The notes beneath the pieces are model-generated. The model was not told where the DNA came from, did no database searches, and saw only the letters and a list, made by a program, of their open reading frames with translations. Both the position numbers and the translations under genes were made by a program. Shown here in pieces: positions 52,533 through 60,104 of a DNA stretch of 64,000 nucleotides (the stretch's first letter is position 1; each line of letters opens with the position of its first letter). Where the stretch lies: contig CANMKB010000002.1 of the NCBI GenBank assembly GCA_947498415.1, positions 620,001-684,000 of the forward strand, written 5' to 3'. The stretch is from an uncultured Paracoccaceae bacterium (GTDB lineage: Bacteria; Pseudomonadota; Alphaproteobacteria; Rhodobacterales; Rhodobacteraceae).

Positions 52533-53324
52533 ATGTCAGATCAAATGAAGGGCAAGCGCGGCCTGATTATGGGTGTTGCGAACCAACGTTCCATCGCCTG
52601 GGGCATCGCAAAAGCCATGCACGAGGCCGGTGCCGAATTGGCGTTCACCTATCAGGGTGAAGCCTTTGGCCAGCGCCTTGCGCCGCTCGCTGAAAGTGTT
52701 GGCAGTGATTTCATGGTGGATGTTGACGTGACCGATGATGCGTCGCTGGACACTGCTTTTGATCAAATCCAAGAGCGCTGGGGCAGCCTTGATTTCGTGG
52801 TTCACGCGATTGCCTATTCTGATAAAAACGAGCTGACGGGCCGTTTTGTGGATACATCTCGTGCGAACTTTAAGAACTCACTGGATATTTCAGCCTACTC
52901 TTTGATCGAAGTGGCACGCCGTGCGCATCCTTTGATGAAAGACAACGGCGGCACGTTGTTGACCTTGACCTATCAAGGCTCAAACCGTGTGACGCCCTTC
53001 TATAACGTCATGGGTGTTGCCAAAGCCGCTTTGGAAGCGACCACGCGTTACTTGGCCAACGATCTTGGCCCAGACGGCATCCGTGTGAATGCGATCTCTC
53101 CGGGCCCAATGAAAACCTTGGCCGGTGCAGCCATTGGCGGGGCACGCAAGACCTTCCGCCAAACCGAACAGAACGCGCCAATGCGGTCTAACGCAACGCT
53201 AGAGGCCGTGGGCGGTACCGCGGTATATTTGGCGTCTGATGCGGGGGCTTACACCACGGGTGAAATCATCCGCGTGGATGGTGGCTATCATGTTCTGGGC
53301 ATGCCCCAGTCTGAAAACCTGTAA
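52533..53324 (+). CDS. fabI: Enoyl-ACP reductase FabI
   Basis: FabI reduces enoyl-ACP with NADH in each cycle of fatty acid synthesis and is the target of triclosan. The 263-residue short-chain dehydrogenase-type protein starts MSDQMKGKRGLIMGVANQRS with the FabI nucleotide-binding pattern GVANxxSIAWGIAKA, and has the YNVMGVAKAALE catalytic Tyr-x6-Lys at about 155-163. ATG 52533 has an AAGGA site; the TTG two codons earlier is not needed. The operon ends at the terminator 27 bp downstream. Confidence 0.97.
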   Translation: MSDQMKGKRGLIMGVANQRSIAWGIAKAMHEAGAELAFTYQGEAFGQRLAPLAESVGSDFMVDVDVTDDASLDTAFDQIQERWGSLDFVVHAIAYSDKNELTGRFVDTSRANFKNSLDISAYSLIEVARRAHPLMKDNGGTLLTLTYQGSNRVTPFYNVMGVAKAALEATTRYLANDLGPDGIRVNAISPGPMKTLAGAAIGGARKTFRQTEQNAPMRSNATLEAVGGTAVYLASDAGAYTTGEIIRVDGGYHVLGMPQSENL

Positions 53325-53350
53325 CAAGATCAGTCAATTACGTGTAAAAA

Positions 53351-53377
53351 AAGCCCGGCACTGCCGGGCTTTTTTTC
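53351..53377. terminator. Terminator of fabA-fabB-fabI (bidirectional)
   Basis: AAGCCCGGCA and TGCCGGGCTT form a 9-10 bp stem followed by T residues; A residues on the other side let it serve the convergent FKBP gene as well. Confidence 0.95.
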
Positions 53378-53397
53378 ATTTTCGCGACGGCATCAAT

Positions 53398-53826
53398 TTA
53401 GCCGATAGACACAAGTTCCAGCGCAAATGTGAGGTCTTTGCCAGCCAGATCGTGGTTTGCATCAAGCGTGACAGTGTCGTCTGTCACATTGGCTACTTTC
53501 ACCGGCAGAACGTGCCCATCAGGCGACTGCATCTGCAACATCAAGCCAACTTCCAAAGGAATGTCATCTGGGATCTGTGCGCGTGGCACATCTTGAATCA
53601 TGGCTTCGTTGACAGGGCCATAGGCGTTTTCACATGGGATATTGACGGTCTTCTTTTCACCCACAGTCATACCTGTGACGCCGTCGTCAAACCCCTTGAT
53701 CACTTGGCCAGAACCAAGTTCAAACGCAAGCGGGTCACGTCCTTCAGAGCTGTCAAATACCGTGCCGTCGTCGAGAGTGCCGGTGTAGTGAATGCTGACG
53801 GAATCGCCCGCTTTTGCCGCTGTCAT
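53398..53826 (-). CDS. FKBP-type peptidyl-prolyl isomerase (SlyD-like)
   Basis: The 142-residue protein is an FKBP-type isomerase that speeds proline cis-trans steps in folding. It has VSIHYTGTLDDGTVFDSSEG at about 10-29, the flap-bearing VIKGFDDGVTGMTVGEKKT, and an IF domain with PVNEAMIQDVPRAQIPDD, the SlyD-type insertion. The usual metal-binding His tail of SlyD is missing. Single gene between the fab operon and a HAD enzyme; housekeeping role likely. Confidence 0.94.
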   Translation of the reverse strand: MTAAKAGDSVSIHYTGTLDDGTVFDSSEGRDPLAFELGSGQVIKGFDDGVTGMTVGEKKTVNIPCENAYGPVNEAMIQDVPRAQIPDDIPLEVGLMLQMQSPDGHVLPVKVANVTDDTVTLDANHDLAGKDLTFALELVSIG

Positions 53827-53965
53827 ATGTTATCCAATCCTATTCATCGGCCCCGGGTTTGAAAGGCCATAAGCCAGCAAACTAGGCGGTGACGTCACGA
53901 AGTGCAAACCGATCAATTGACTTTATGCAAACTTACGTCATCCTTTTTTCAACAAGGAGGCGCCC

Positions 53966-54655
53966 ATGCCCATCACAACCTGCGTGTTTGATGCCTATGG
54001 CACACTGTTTGATGTCACTGCAGCGGCCCGTGAGGTTGCTGCCGAACCCGGTTTTGAAGACCTTGGCGACCAGTGGCCCAAGTTGGCCTCGGACTGGCGT
54101 TTAAAACAGCTGCAATACTCTTGGCTGCGGGCGATCACCGATGAGCACACGGATTTTTGGGAAGTCACCGAAAACGCATTGGAATGGGCGTTACAGGCTT
54201 CAGGCCTTTTGGATGACAAAAAACTACGCGAACGATTGCTGCAATTGTATTGGGAGCTGTCTGCCTACGAAGAAGTCCCCAACATGCTGCGCAAGCTTAA
54301 GGCGCGGGGATTGAATACGGCAATTCTGTCTAACGGCTCTCCGGCGATGTTGCAGGGGGCTGTCGACAGTGCACACATCGGCGGGCTTTTGGATGACATC
54401 TTGAGTGTCGAAGCGGTGGGCATCTTTAAACCCGATCGACGTGTCTATGAGCTTGTGACCAAGCGATTTTCCTGTGCACCAGACGAAGTGTTGTTTGTCT
54501 CGTCCAATGGCTGGGACGCCGCCGGGGCAAGCGGATTTGGTTTTCAGACCGCTTGGGTCAATCGTGCGTCAGAACCGGTTGACCGCCTGCCCCATATTCC
54601 CCACCATGAGCTAAGCGATTTAACAACCATTCCAAACTTAACGGCCCCGACTTAA
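53966..54655 (+). CDS. Haloacid dehalogenase, type II (HAD family)
   Basis: The 229-residue HAD hydrolase has motif I CVFDAYGTLFDV (nucleophile Asp at about 9), motif II AILSNGSPAMLQGAV, and motif III FVSSNGWDAAGASGFGFQTA, the SSNxWD form typical of L-2-haloacid dehalogenases. Motif III fits the L-2-haloacid branch rather than phosphatases. A role in removing halogens from 2-haloacids is likely in a marine setting. The start ATG 53966 has GGAGG just upstream; an alpha/beta hydrolase follows 24 bp later. Confidence 0.92.
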   Translation: MPITTCVFDAYGTLFDVTAAAREVAAEPGFEDLGDQWPKLASDWRLKQLQYSWLRAITDEHTDFWEVTENALEWALQASGLLDDKKLRERLLQLYWELSAYEEVPNMLRKLKARGLNTAILSNGSPAMLQGAVDSAHIGGLLDDILSVEAVGIFKPDRRVYELVTKRFSCAPDEVLFVSSNGWDAAGASGFGFQTAWVNRASEPVDRLPHIPHHELSDLTTIPNLTAPT

Positions 54656-54679
54656 CCGGGATAGCATAACGGGACTCCA

Positions 54680-55504
54680 ATGCCGCATTTTAAAACTTCT
54701 GACGGTCTGACTCTGCATTACACCGATGAGGGCGCCGGCGTTCCGATATTGTGCTTGGCGGGACTGACACGAAATTCTCAGGATTTTTCTTATATTTCCG
54801 ATAAATTTAGCGGCGTGCGCCTGATCAAAATGGATTATCGCGGGCGCGGAAAATCTGATTGGGCCAGCGACTACACCACCTACAACATTCCACGCGAAAG
54901 CCAGGATGCATTGGAATTGATGGATCATCTGAACATCAATCGCTTTGCGGTTTTAGGCACATCTCGTGGCGGCATGTGCGCGCTGACCATAGGTGCCATC
55001 GAAATGCAACGCCTGATGGGTGTCGCGTTTAATGACATTGGACCCGTCATCGAACAAGCGGGCATAGATGTCATCATGAATTTCGTCGGGCGCAACCCCG
55101 GCTTTCAAACCCTTTCTGACGCTGCGGCGGCCCGCCCCAAAGCCATGGCGGGCTTTGCAAATGTGCCCAACAGCCGGTGGCGCGATGAGGTGGCAAAGCT
55201 TTATCATCAGGCGCCAGATGGTTTGATCATTAACTATGATCCCAAGTTGCGCGATGCAATCTCGGGCAACCGCCTTGAAGACGTTCCTGATCTTTGGCCC
55301 TTTTACGAGGCCTTGTCGCATGTGCCGATTGCAGTAATCCGTGGGGCACATTCTGACATCCTGAGCCGTGAGACCTTTCTGGAAATGGGAAAACGTATCC
55401 CTCACGCGATTAGTGCACAGGTCGCCGATCGCGGGCACGTTCCCTTTTTGGATGAGCCAGAGGCATTGCACGCCTTGCGCCAATGGATTGCCAAATTGGC
55501 ATAA
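54680..55504 (+). CDS. Alpha/beta hydrolase
   Basis: This 274-residue hydrolase has a normal nucleophile elbow FAVLGTSRGGMCAL with Ser at about 95, an oxyanion-hole segment (PILCLAGLTRNSQDF), and late ADRGHVPFLDEPE with the catalytic His at about 252. Substrate unknown; the family contains epoxide hydrolases, lactonases and esterases. It lies 24 bp after the haloacid dehalogenase gene, so the two may be one operon. Confidence 0.85.
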   Translation: MPHFKTSDGLTLHYTDEGAGVPILCLAGLTRNSQDFSYISDKFSGVRLIKMDYRGRGKSDWASDYTTYNIPRESQDALELMDHLNINRFAVLGTSRGGMCALTIGAIEMQRLMGVAFNDIGPVIEQAGIDVIMNFVGRNPGFQTLSDAAAARPKAMAGFANVPNSRWRDEVAKLYHQAPDGLIINYDPKLRDAISGNRLEDVPDLWPFYEALSHVPIAVIRGAHSDILSRETFLEMGKRIPHAISAQVADRGHVPFLDEPEALHALRQWIAKLA

Positions 55505-55571
55505 CGATCATTTGGTTTTGCCCCGCCCCGTAATCCGCTAGTTTAACAGCGTACCATTTCCCGAGGGCCCT

Positions 55572-56771
55572 ATGACTCGTTTCACCATCGCTTCATTCAA
55601 TGTCAAAAACCTGATCGGAGCAGATCAGGAATACTATCGCTTTCAAAGTTACACCCCAGAGGAATATGCGTGGAAAGTAGACTGGATGGCAGACCAACTG
55701 CTGTCGATGGATGCCGACATCATTGGCTTTCAAGAGATCTTCGAAGAAAGTGCATTGCGTGATGTGATCACAGAGGCGGATGAACGCGGCGATGCGCTTA
55801 ACTCTGCCGTGGTGCCTGGGCGTGACAAACGTTATCACCGTAAAGCCATTTTCAAAAAGCTTGGCTTTGGCGGGTACAAAAAGGCCGGGCTTGCCTTTGC
55901 GCCAAACGCCAATGACACCGGAACGCCGGGTCAGCGCCGACCGGGCGTCGCCATTCTGAGCCGCTTTGGATTTGTCGAAGACCCCGAAGTCATTCAAGTG
56001 TTAAAAGAACCGCTGGAAATTCCGTTTCAAGCGCTCGGTGGTGGTGATGCAGGCAGCTATAAAGTCGACCGCCTATCGCGCCCCATCCTTAAGGCGCGCA
56101 TCCCCGTTGGGGACAGTGAAATCACTGTGTTTACCTGCCACCTGAAATCCAAACTAGGAGAGCTTGATCGGCCAGAGGGCGCAGAATTTGCCCCTGCAGC
56201 TGATCTGACATCCTATGACCCAATCGGACGTGCGATGGGTGCCTTGCGCGCCGCGCTGCGCCGTATGGCCGAGGCTTGGGTGCTGCGGCGCGAGATCGTG
56301 GCGGAGCTCAACCTGGGCCGTGCCGTTATGGTTACTGGCGATTTCAACGATGGAGAACATGCTGTCAGCTCTGAAATCATCTCGGGTGAAGTTCCTTTCA
56401 AGAACTACAGCTGGATGCTGCGCCACGATGCAGAAACCCCTAGGGATCGGTATTCCGCCCAAGAGGATGCTCAGATTCGCTCTGAAATGGATCGCTTGCG
56501 CCTGACCTCTGCCGAGAAACTGTTTGTCCGCAAAAGTTTGCGAGATATGGTGTACACCACAGCCTTTGGCGGTGTTCACGAAAGCATCGACCAGATTTAT
56601 CTCTCACACCACTTCGCCCCCGAAAACGAAAATCAAATGGGTGAGATGGAATACTTCAGTGTGTTAAACGACCATCTGACCGACGGCAGCCACCCCGAAG
56701 CCCCCTACAACAAGCTGGCCAGTGACCACGGGCAAATCATGGCTCATATGCGCATCGGCCCTGCGGAATGA
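55572..56771 (+). CDS. Endonuclease/exonuclease/phosphatase family protein
   Basis: The 399-residue protein has the EEP superfamily pattern: ASFNVKNLIGADQ at the N-terminus with the metal-binding Asn, IIGFQEIFEES (Glu) at about 50, VFTCHLKSKLGE at about 190, MVTGDFNDGE at about 255 and a late LASDHGQIMAHM. Many such proteins are nucleases, others phosphodiesterases; the activity is unknown here. The stop overlaps the pcaD-like start by 4 bp (ATGA), so it leads an operon with the pcaD- and pcaB-like genes. Confidence 0.9.
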   Translation: MTRFTIASFNVKNLIGADQEYYRFQSYTPEEYAWKVDWMADQLLSMDADIIGFQEIFEESALRDVITEADERGDALNSAVVPGRDKRYHRKAIFKKLGFGGYKKAGLAFAPNANDTGTPGQRRPGVAILSRFGFVEDPEVIQVLKEPLEIPFQALGGGDAGSYKVDRLSRPILKARIPVGDSEITVFTCHLKSKLGELDRPEGAEFAPAADLTSYDPIGRAMGALRAALRRMAEAWVLRREIVAELNLGRAVMVTGDFNDGEHAVSSEIISGEVPFKNYSWMLRHDAETPRDRYSAQEDAQIRSEMDRLRLTSAEKLFVRKSLRDMVYTTAFGGVHESIDQIYLSHHFAPENENQMGEMEYFSVLNDHLTDGSHPEAPYNKLASDHGQIMAHMRIGPAE

Positions 56772-57553
56772 AGGCGCCGCTTGATGATGTCTCCCTGCAT
56801 TACGAAGACATAGGTGATCCACAGGCCCCGGCCCTTGTGTTTGCCCATACTTTGGGAACATCTGCGGATATCTGGGACGCCGTCATTGCGCGTTTACCGC
56901 GTGGGTTGCGTGTAATCCGCTATGACCTGCGCGGGCATGGGCAATCTGATGTACCGCCTGCCCCATATTCGATGGGCAGTATGGTGCGCGACGCAGAGCG
57001 TTTGCTCGATTTTCTATCAGTTCAAGATGCCGTGTTTTGCGGATTAGGTCTGGGTGGCATGATTGCGCAAGGGTTGGCTGTGAAACGGTTGGATCAAGTG
57101 CGTGCGCTTGTGTTGTGCAACACCGCCGTAAAAATCGGGCATGGCCCCCATTGGGACAACCGCATTGCCTTGGCCGGTCGATCAGGGCTGAGCTATCTTG
57201 CACAAGAGATTGTGCCGATGTGGTTCGCCGCTTACGCAGCCAAATCAGCACAAGCAATGGCGACAAAAGATCACTTTTTGCGATCTGATCCACAAGGCGT
57301 CATCGGGGCAATGGCCGCAATCCGCGGCACTGATTTTTACACCCCCACCAGCGGCTTGCGCCTGCAAACGCTGGGAATATCTGGCGCTGATGACCGAATG
57401 GTGCCCCCTGATCTGTCTCGCGAAACCTGTGATTTGATCCCAGGATCAGAATTTCAGGTCATCCGCCGTGCCGGCCATTTGGCCTGTGTGGATCAACCCG
57501 AGATTTTCGCTGAACACTTGAACGGGTTCCTCAAACGGATTGCACATACCTAA
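56768..57553 (+). CDS. PcaD-like alpha/beta hydrolase lacking the nucleophile serine
   Basis: This 261-residue protein resembles 3-oxoadipate enol-lactonase, which opens the enol-lactone in protocatechuate degradation: ALVFAHTLGTSADIWDAVI, RVIRYDLRGHGQSD and a late VIRRAGHLACVDQPE with the catalytic His, and GADDRM with the acid. The nucleophile elbow, usually GLSxGG, reads CGLGLGGM (gga tta ggt ctg ggt ggc at 57043-57060), so Ser is replaced by Gly. The reading frame is otherwise intact. It is coupled to the EEP gene by a 4-bp overlap and precedes a pcaB-like gene. It may be a decayed or repurposed paralogue; catalysis by the usual route is impossible. Confidence 0.9.
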   Translation: MKAPLDDVSLHYEDIGDPQAPALVFAHTLGTSADIWDAVIARLPRGLRVIRYDLRGHGQSDVPPAPYSMGSMVRDAERLLDFLSVQDAVFCGLGLGGMIAQGLAVKRLDQVRALVLCNTAVKIGHGPHWDNRIALAGRSGLSYLAQEIVPMWFAAYAAKSAQAMATKDHFLRSDPQGVIGAMAAIRGTDFYTPTSGLRLQTLGISGADDRMVPPDLSRETCDLIPGSEFQVIRRAGHLACVDQPEIFAEHLNGFLKRIAHT

Positions 57554-57627
57554 GGTCGCAACAACAGGCCTTTGCACTCCGCCAAAATTAGCGATAGACG
57601 GGCACCGCATTTGCGCACGAGGATCCA

Positions 57628-58407
57628 ATGGCCGCATCCATCTTTGAAAGCCCGCTTCTGGCAAAACGTTTCCCAACCGGAGACGCAGGACGCCTGTTTA
57701 CAGACACCGCAGAGGTTCGCGCCCTGCTGTTGGTGGCGGGCAGCTTGGCCAAAGCGCAAGGCGAACTGGGTTTGATCCCCGAGGACTCGGCATTTTTCAT
57801 CCACCGCAGCGCGATGGAAGTTCAGATCGATCCGGCCGGCTTGGCGAAGGGCCTGACCTCTGACGCAGAGGTTGTTGCCCAGCTTAAAGACGCCTTTGCC
57901 ACTGCGATGGAAGCCCCGGAACATGCCCAATACATTCTAACCGATGTAGACCCGCTGGATATTGTGCGCACCGCGCGGGTGTTGCGTCTGCGCCAACTTT
58001 TGTCGCTTTGCGAAAAGAGTTTGGCTGAACGGTCAGAAACCGAATTTAAGTTTCAGGTGGCCAAGCTGGAAAAGCTGCGCACCACTGCATTGATCTTGTC
58101 ATTTCATCAAGTCGGTCCAGTGCGCACGAAGCTGGCGGAAGCCCTGCGTTTGAATGAACCGCACGCACCATGGCCGACAGACGAACATCCGATCATTGAT
58201 GTTTCAGCCTGGCTGACAGAAACATGCGCGATTACTGCACATCTTGATGGCCCTCGCAAAGACGACCGGCAGGCACTTTCAGCGATGACAAGCGCCTTGC
58301 ACCAATCATTGCAACTATCTCCGACAAACATGACAACCTATTGTCTACCGCAGATCGCACTTTCCACTTTCAGCGCTTTGATCCTTATATCGCCTCCCGT
58401 CACTTAA
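57628..58407 (+). CDS. Degenerate PcaB-like (3-carboxymuconate cycloisomerase) protein
   Basis: The N-terminal 130 residues clearly match the 3-carboxy-cis,cis-muconate cycloisomerase family: MAASIFESPLLAKRFPTGDA, VRALLLVAGSLAKAQGELGL, FIHRSAMEVQIDPAGLA and the helix RTARVLRLRQLLSLCEKSL. But the catalytic segment, normally HWGATSQDI, reads ILTDVDPLDI, the following MAARTYGQHA-type segment of about 30 residues is missing, the GAAGT loop is altered (FHQVGPVRTKL), and the protein ends at 259 residues instead of about 340-450. No frameshift is visible. The next gene starts 74 bp later, so the end is not simply extended. It is a decayed or repurposed relative, next to a serine-less PcaD. Confidence 0.8.
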   Translation: MAASIFESPLLAKRFPTGDAGRLFTDTAEVRALLLVAGSLAKAQGELGLIPEDSAFFIHRSAMEVQIDPAGLAKGLTSDAEVVAQLKDAFATAMEAPEHAQYILTDVDPLDIVRTARVLRLRQLLSLCEKSLAERSETEFKFQVAKLEKLRTTALILSFHQVGPVRTKLAEALRLNEPHAPWPTDEHPIIDVSAWLTETCAITAHLDGPRKDDRQALSAMTSALHQSLQLSPTNMTTYCLPQIALSTFSALILISPPVT

Positions 58408-58481
58408 CCTACGTATTTGCCTACTTTTCGTTCATGCATCCCCGCTCTATCGTGCTTTAAGAACGATTTGAAAGCGATCCG

Positions 58482-59702
58482 ATGCGCGACCGGCTCCCCA
58501 TCCTATTTATCATCTTTACGGTGATCCTTGATTCCATGGGGATCGGGCTGATCATGCCCGTGATGCCAGACCTTTTGCGCGAGGTGCGCGGTGGTGATTT
58601 GTCAAATGCCGCGATCTGGGGTGGTGTTCTGACGACTGCTTATGCCGCCATGCAGTTTCTGTTCTCCCCTTTGATCGGCAATGTGTCAGACAGATGGGGC
58701 CGCCGCCCTGTCCTGTTGATCTCACTCCTTGCGATGGCAGGAGACTATCTATTGATGGCCACCGCAGGCTCGATATGGCTGCTTTTGGTCGGGCGGATCA
58801 TAGGCGGCATATGTGCGGCCACCCATTCTACTGCCGGGGCCTATATGGCGGATGTTTCTGATGACAAAGATAAGGCCCGCAACTTTGGCCTGCTGGGGGC
58901 TGGATTTGGCATTGGCTTTGTACTCGGCCCGATGTTGGGTGGCTTGCTTGCTGAATTTGGCACACGTGCACCGTTTTACGCAGCCGCAGGATTATCATTA
59001 TTAAACGGCATCTTAGGTTGGTTTGTTTTGAAAGAAACCGTAACCGATGCCATTCGCAGGGCCTTCACATGGCGCCGCGCAAACCCATTGGGCGCGTTCA
59101 AATCTGTGACCCATTTACCGGGCCTACGTGGTCTGCTGACGGTCTTCTTTTTCTATCAGATTGCTGGGTTCGTCTATCCGGTGACTTGGGCCTATTTCAC
59201 CATTGAACGGCTTGGATGGGGCCCGGGGATGATTGGCGCGTCTCTTGCCCTATTCGGCGTGTGTTTCGCAATTGTCCAAGGGGTGCTTGTTCAGCCCTCG
59301 ATCCGTTTATTTGGCGAACGCGGCACTGTGATTGTGGGGTTCGGCCTTGAGGTTGTAATGCTGATCAGCCTCGCATTCGCCAAGTGGAGCTGGCTTGTGC
59401 TTGCGCTTACGCCTTTTGCAGCTTTGGCCGGAATTGGGGTGCCTGCCCTACAGGCGATCATGTCTCAACGCATCCCCGATGATGCGCAGGGGGAATTGCA
59501 GGGGGTGATGGCCTCTGCCACCTCAATCGCTCTGGTATTGTCGCCCTTGGTGATGACTCAGGCGTTTGCCTATTTTTCAGGGCCATCCGCGCCAGTATAC
59601 CTCCCCGGCGCTGCCTTTTTAGTCGCGGCTCTTTTGATGGGGGTCTCTATTGCTGTTTTTGTCGGGCAATCTGTGAAAGATGTCGCGCAACCAGAAGCAT
59701 AA
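58482..59702 (+). CDS. MFS drug/H+ antiporter (TetA-like)
   Basis: The 406-residue protein has 12 predicted membrane segments and the MFS signature between TM2 and TM3, IGNVSDRWGRRPVLLISLLA at about 70-89, and the motif C-like GAGFGIGFVLGPMLGG at about 145-160 that marks drug/H+ antiporters. The N-terminus RLPILFIIFTVILDSMGIGL is close to the TetA(G)/tetracycline efflux branch. The true substrate is unknown. It follows the degenerate pcaB-like gene by 74 bp. Confidence 0.9.
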   Translation: MRDRLPILFIIFTVILDSMGIGLIMPVMPDLLREVRGGDLSNAAIWGGVLTTAYAAMQFLFSPLIGNVSDRWGRRPVLLISLLAMAGDYLLMATAGSIWLLLVGRIIGGICAATHSTAGAYMADVSDDKDKARNFGLLGAGFGIGFVLGPMLGGLLAEFGTRAPFYAAAGLSLLNGILGWFVLKETVTDAIRRAFTWRRANPLGAFKSVTHLPGLRGLLTVFFFYQIAGFVYPVTWAYFTIERLGWGPGMIGASLALFGVCFAIVQGVLVQPSIRLFGERGTVIVGFGLEVVMLISLAFAKWSWLVLALTPFAALAGIGVPALQAIMSQRIPDDAQGELQGVMASATSIALVLSPLVMTQAFAYFSGPSAPVYLPGAAFLVAALLMGVSIAVFVGQSVKDVAQPEA

Positions 59703-59771
59703 CAGCATCCTTTCGCTCGCCCTTGACGTAATCCCATGTTAAAATACGGCAATTCAGTTCGGGGCAAGACA

Positions 59772-60092
59772 ATGGACACGCACGTTAAAACAGGCTCTGC
59801 AAAGCAGCTGGCGGCCAGCGCACAAGACGCTGCAAGTTATCTCAAAAGCTTGTCGCACGGCGGGCGGTTGATGATTTTGTGCCATCTTGTCTCTGGTGAA
59901 AAATCCGTTGGCACGTTGGAAAGCCTTCTTGACGTGCGTCAAGCTGCTGTCAGCCAGATGTTGGCGCGGTTGCGAGACGATGAGTTGGTCAAGACACGTC
60001 GCGAAGGCAAAACAATTTTCTATTCGCTTGCAGATGCGAAAACGATAGAGTTGATTACTCTGCTGCATCAACATTTCTGCGAAACAAACTAA
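59772..60092 (+). CDS. ArsR-family regulator with SqrR/BigR-like cysteine pair
   Basis: The 106-residue winged-helix protein has the pattern of the SqrR/BigR branch of ArsR repressors: RLMILCHLVSGEKSVGTLES with Cys37, DVRQAAVSQMLARLRDDELV, KTIFYSLADA and a C-terminal HQHFCETN with Cys103. In SqrR and BigR these two cysteines form a tetrasulfide or disulfide on persulfide or oxidant exposure. No sulfide-oxidising genes are near. ATG 59772 is preferred over 59736. It lies 13 bp upstream of the Lhr-like helicase, so they may be co-transcribed, which is unusual. Confidence 0.85.
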   Translation: MDTHVKTGSAKQLAASAQDAASYLKSLSHGGRLMILCHLVSGEKSVGTLESLLDVRQAAVSQMLARLRDDELVKTRREGKTIFYSLADAKTIELITLLHQHFCETN

Positions 60093-60104
60093 GACTAAAC
60101 CAAT

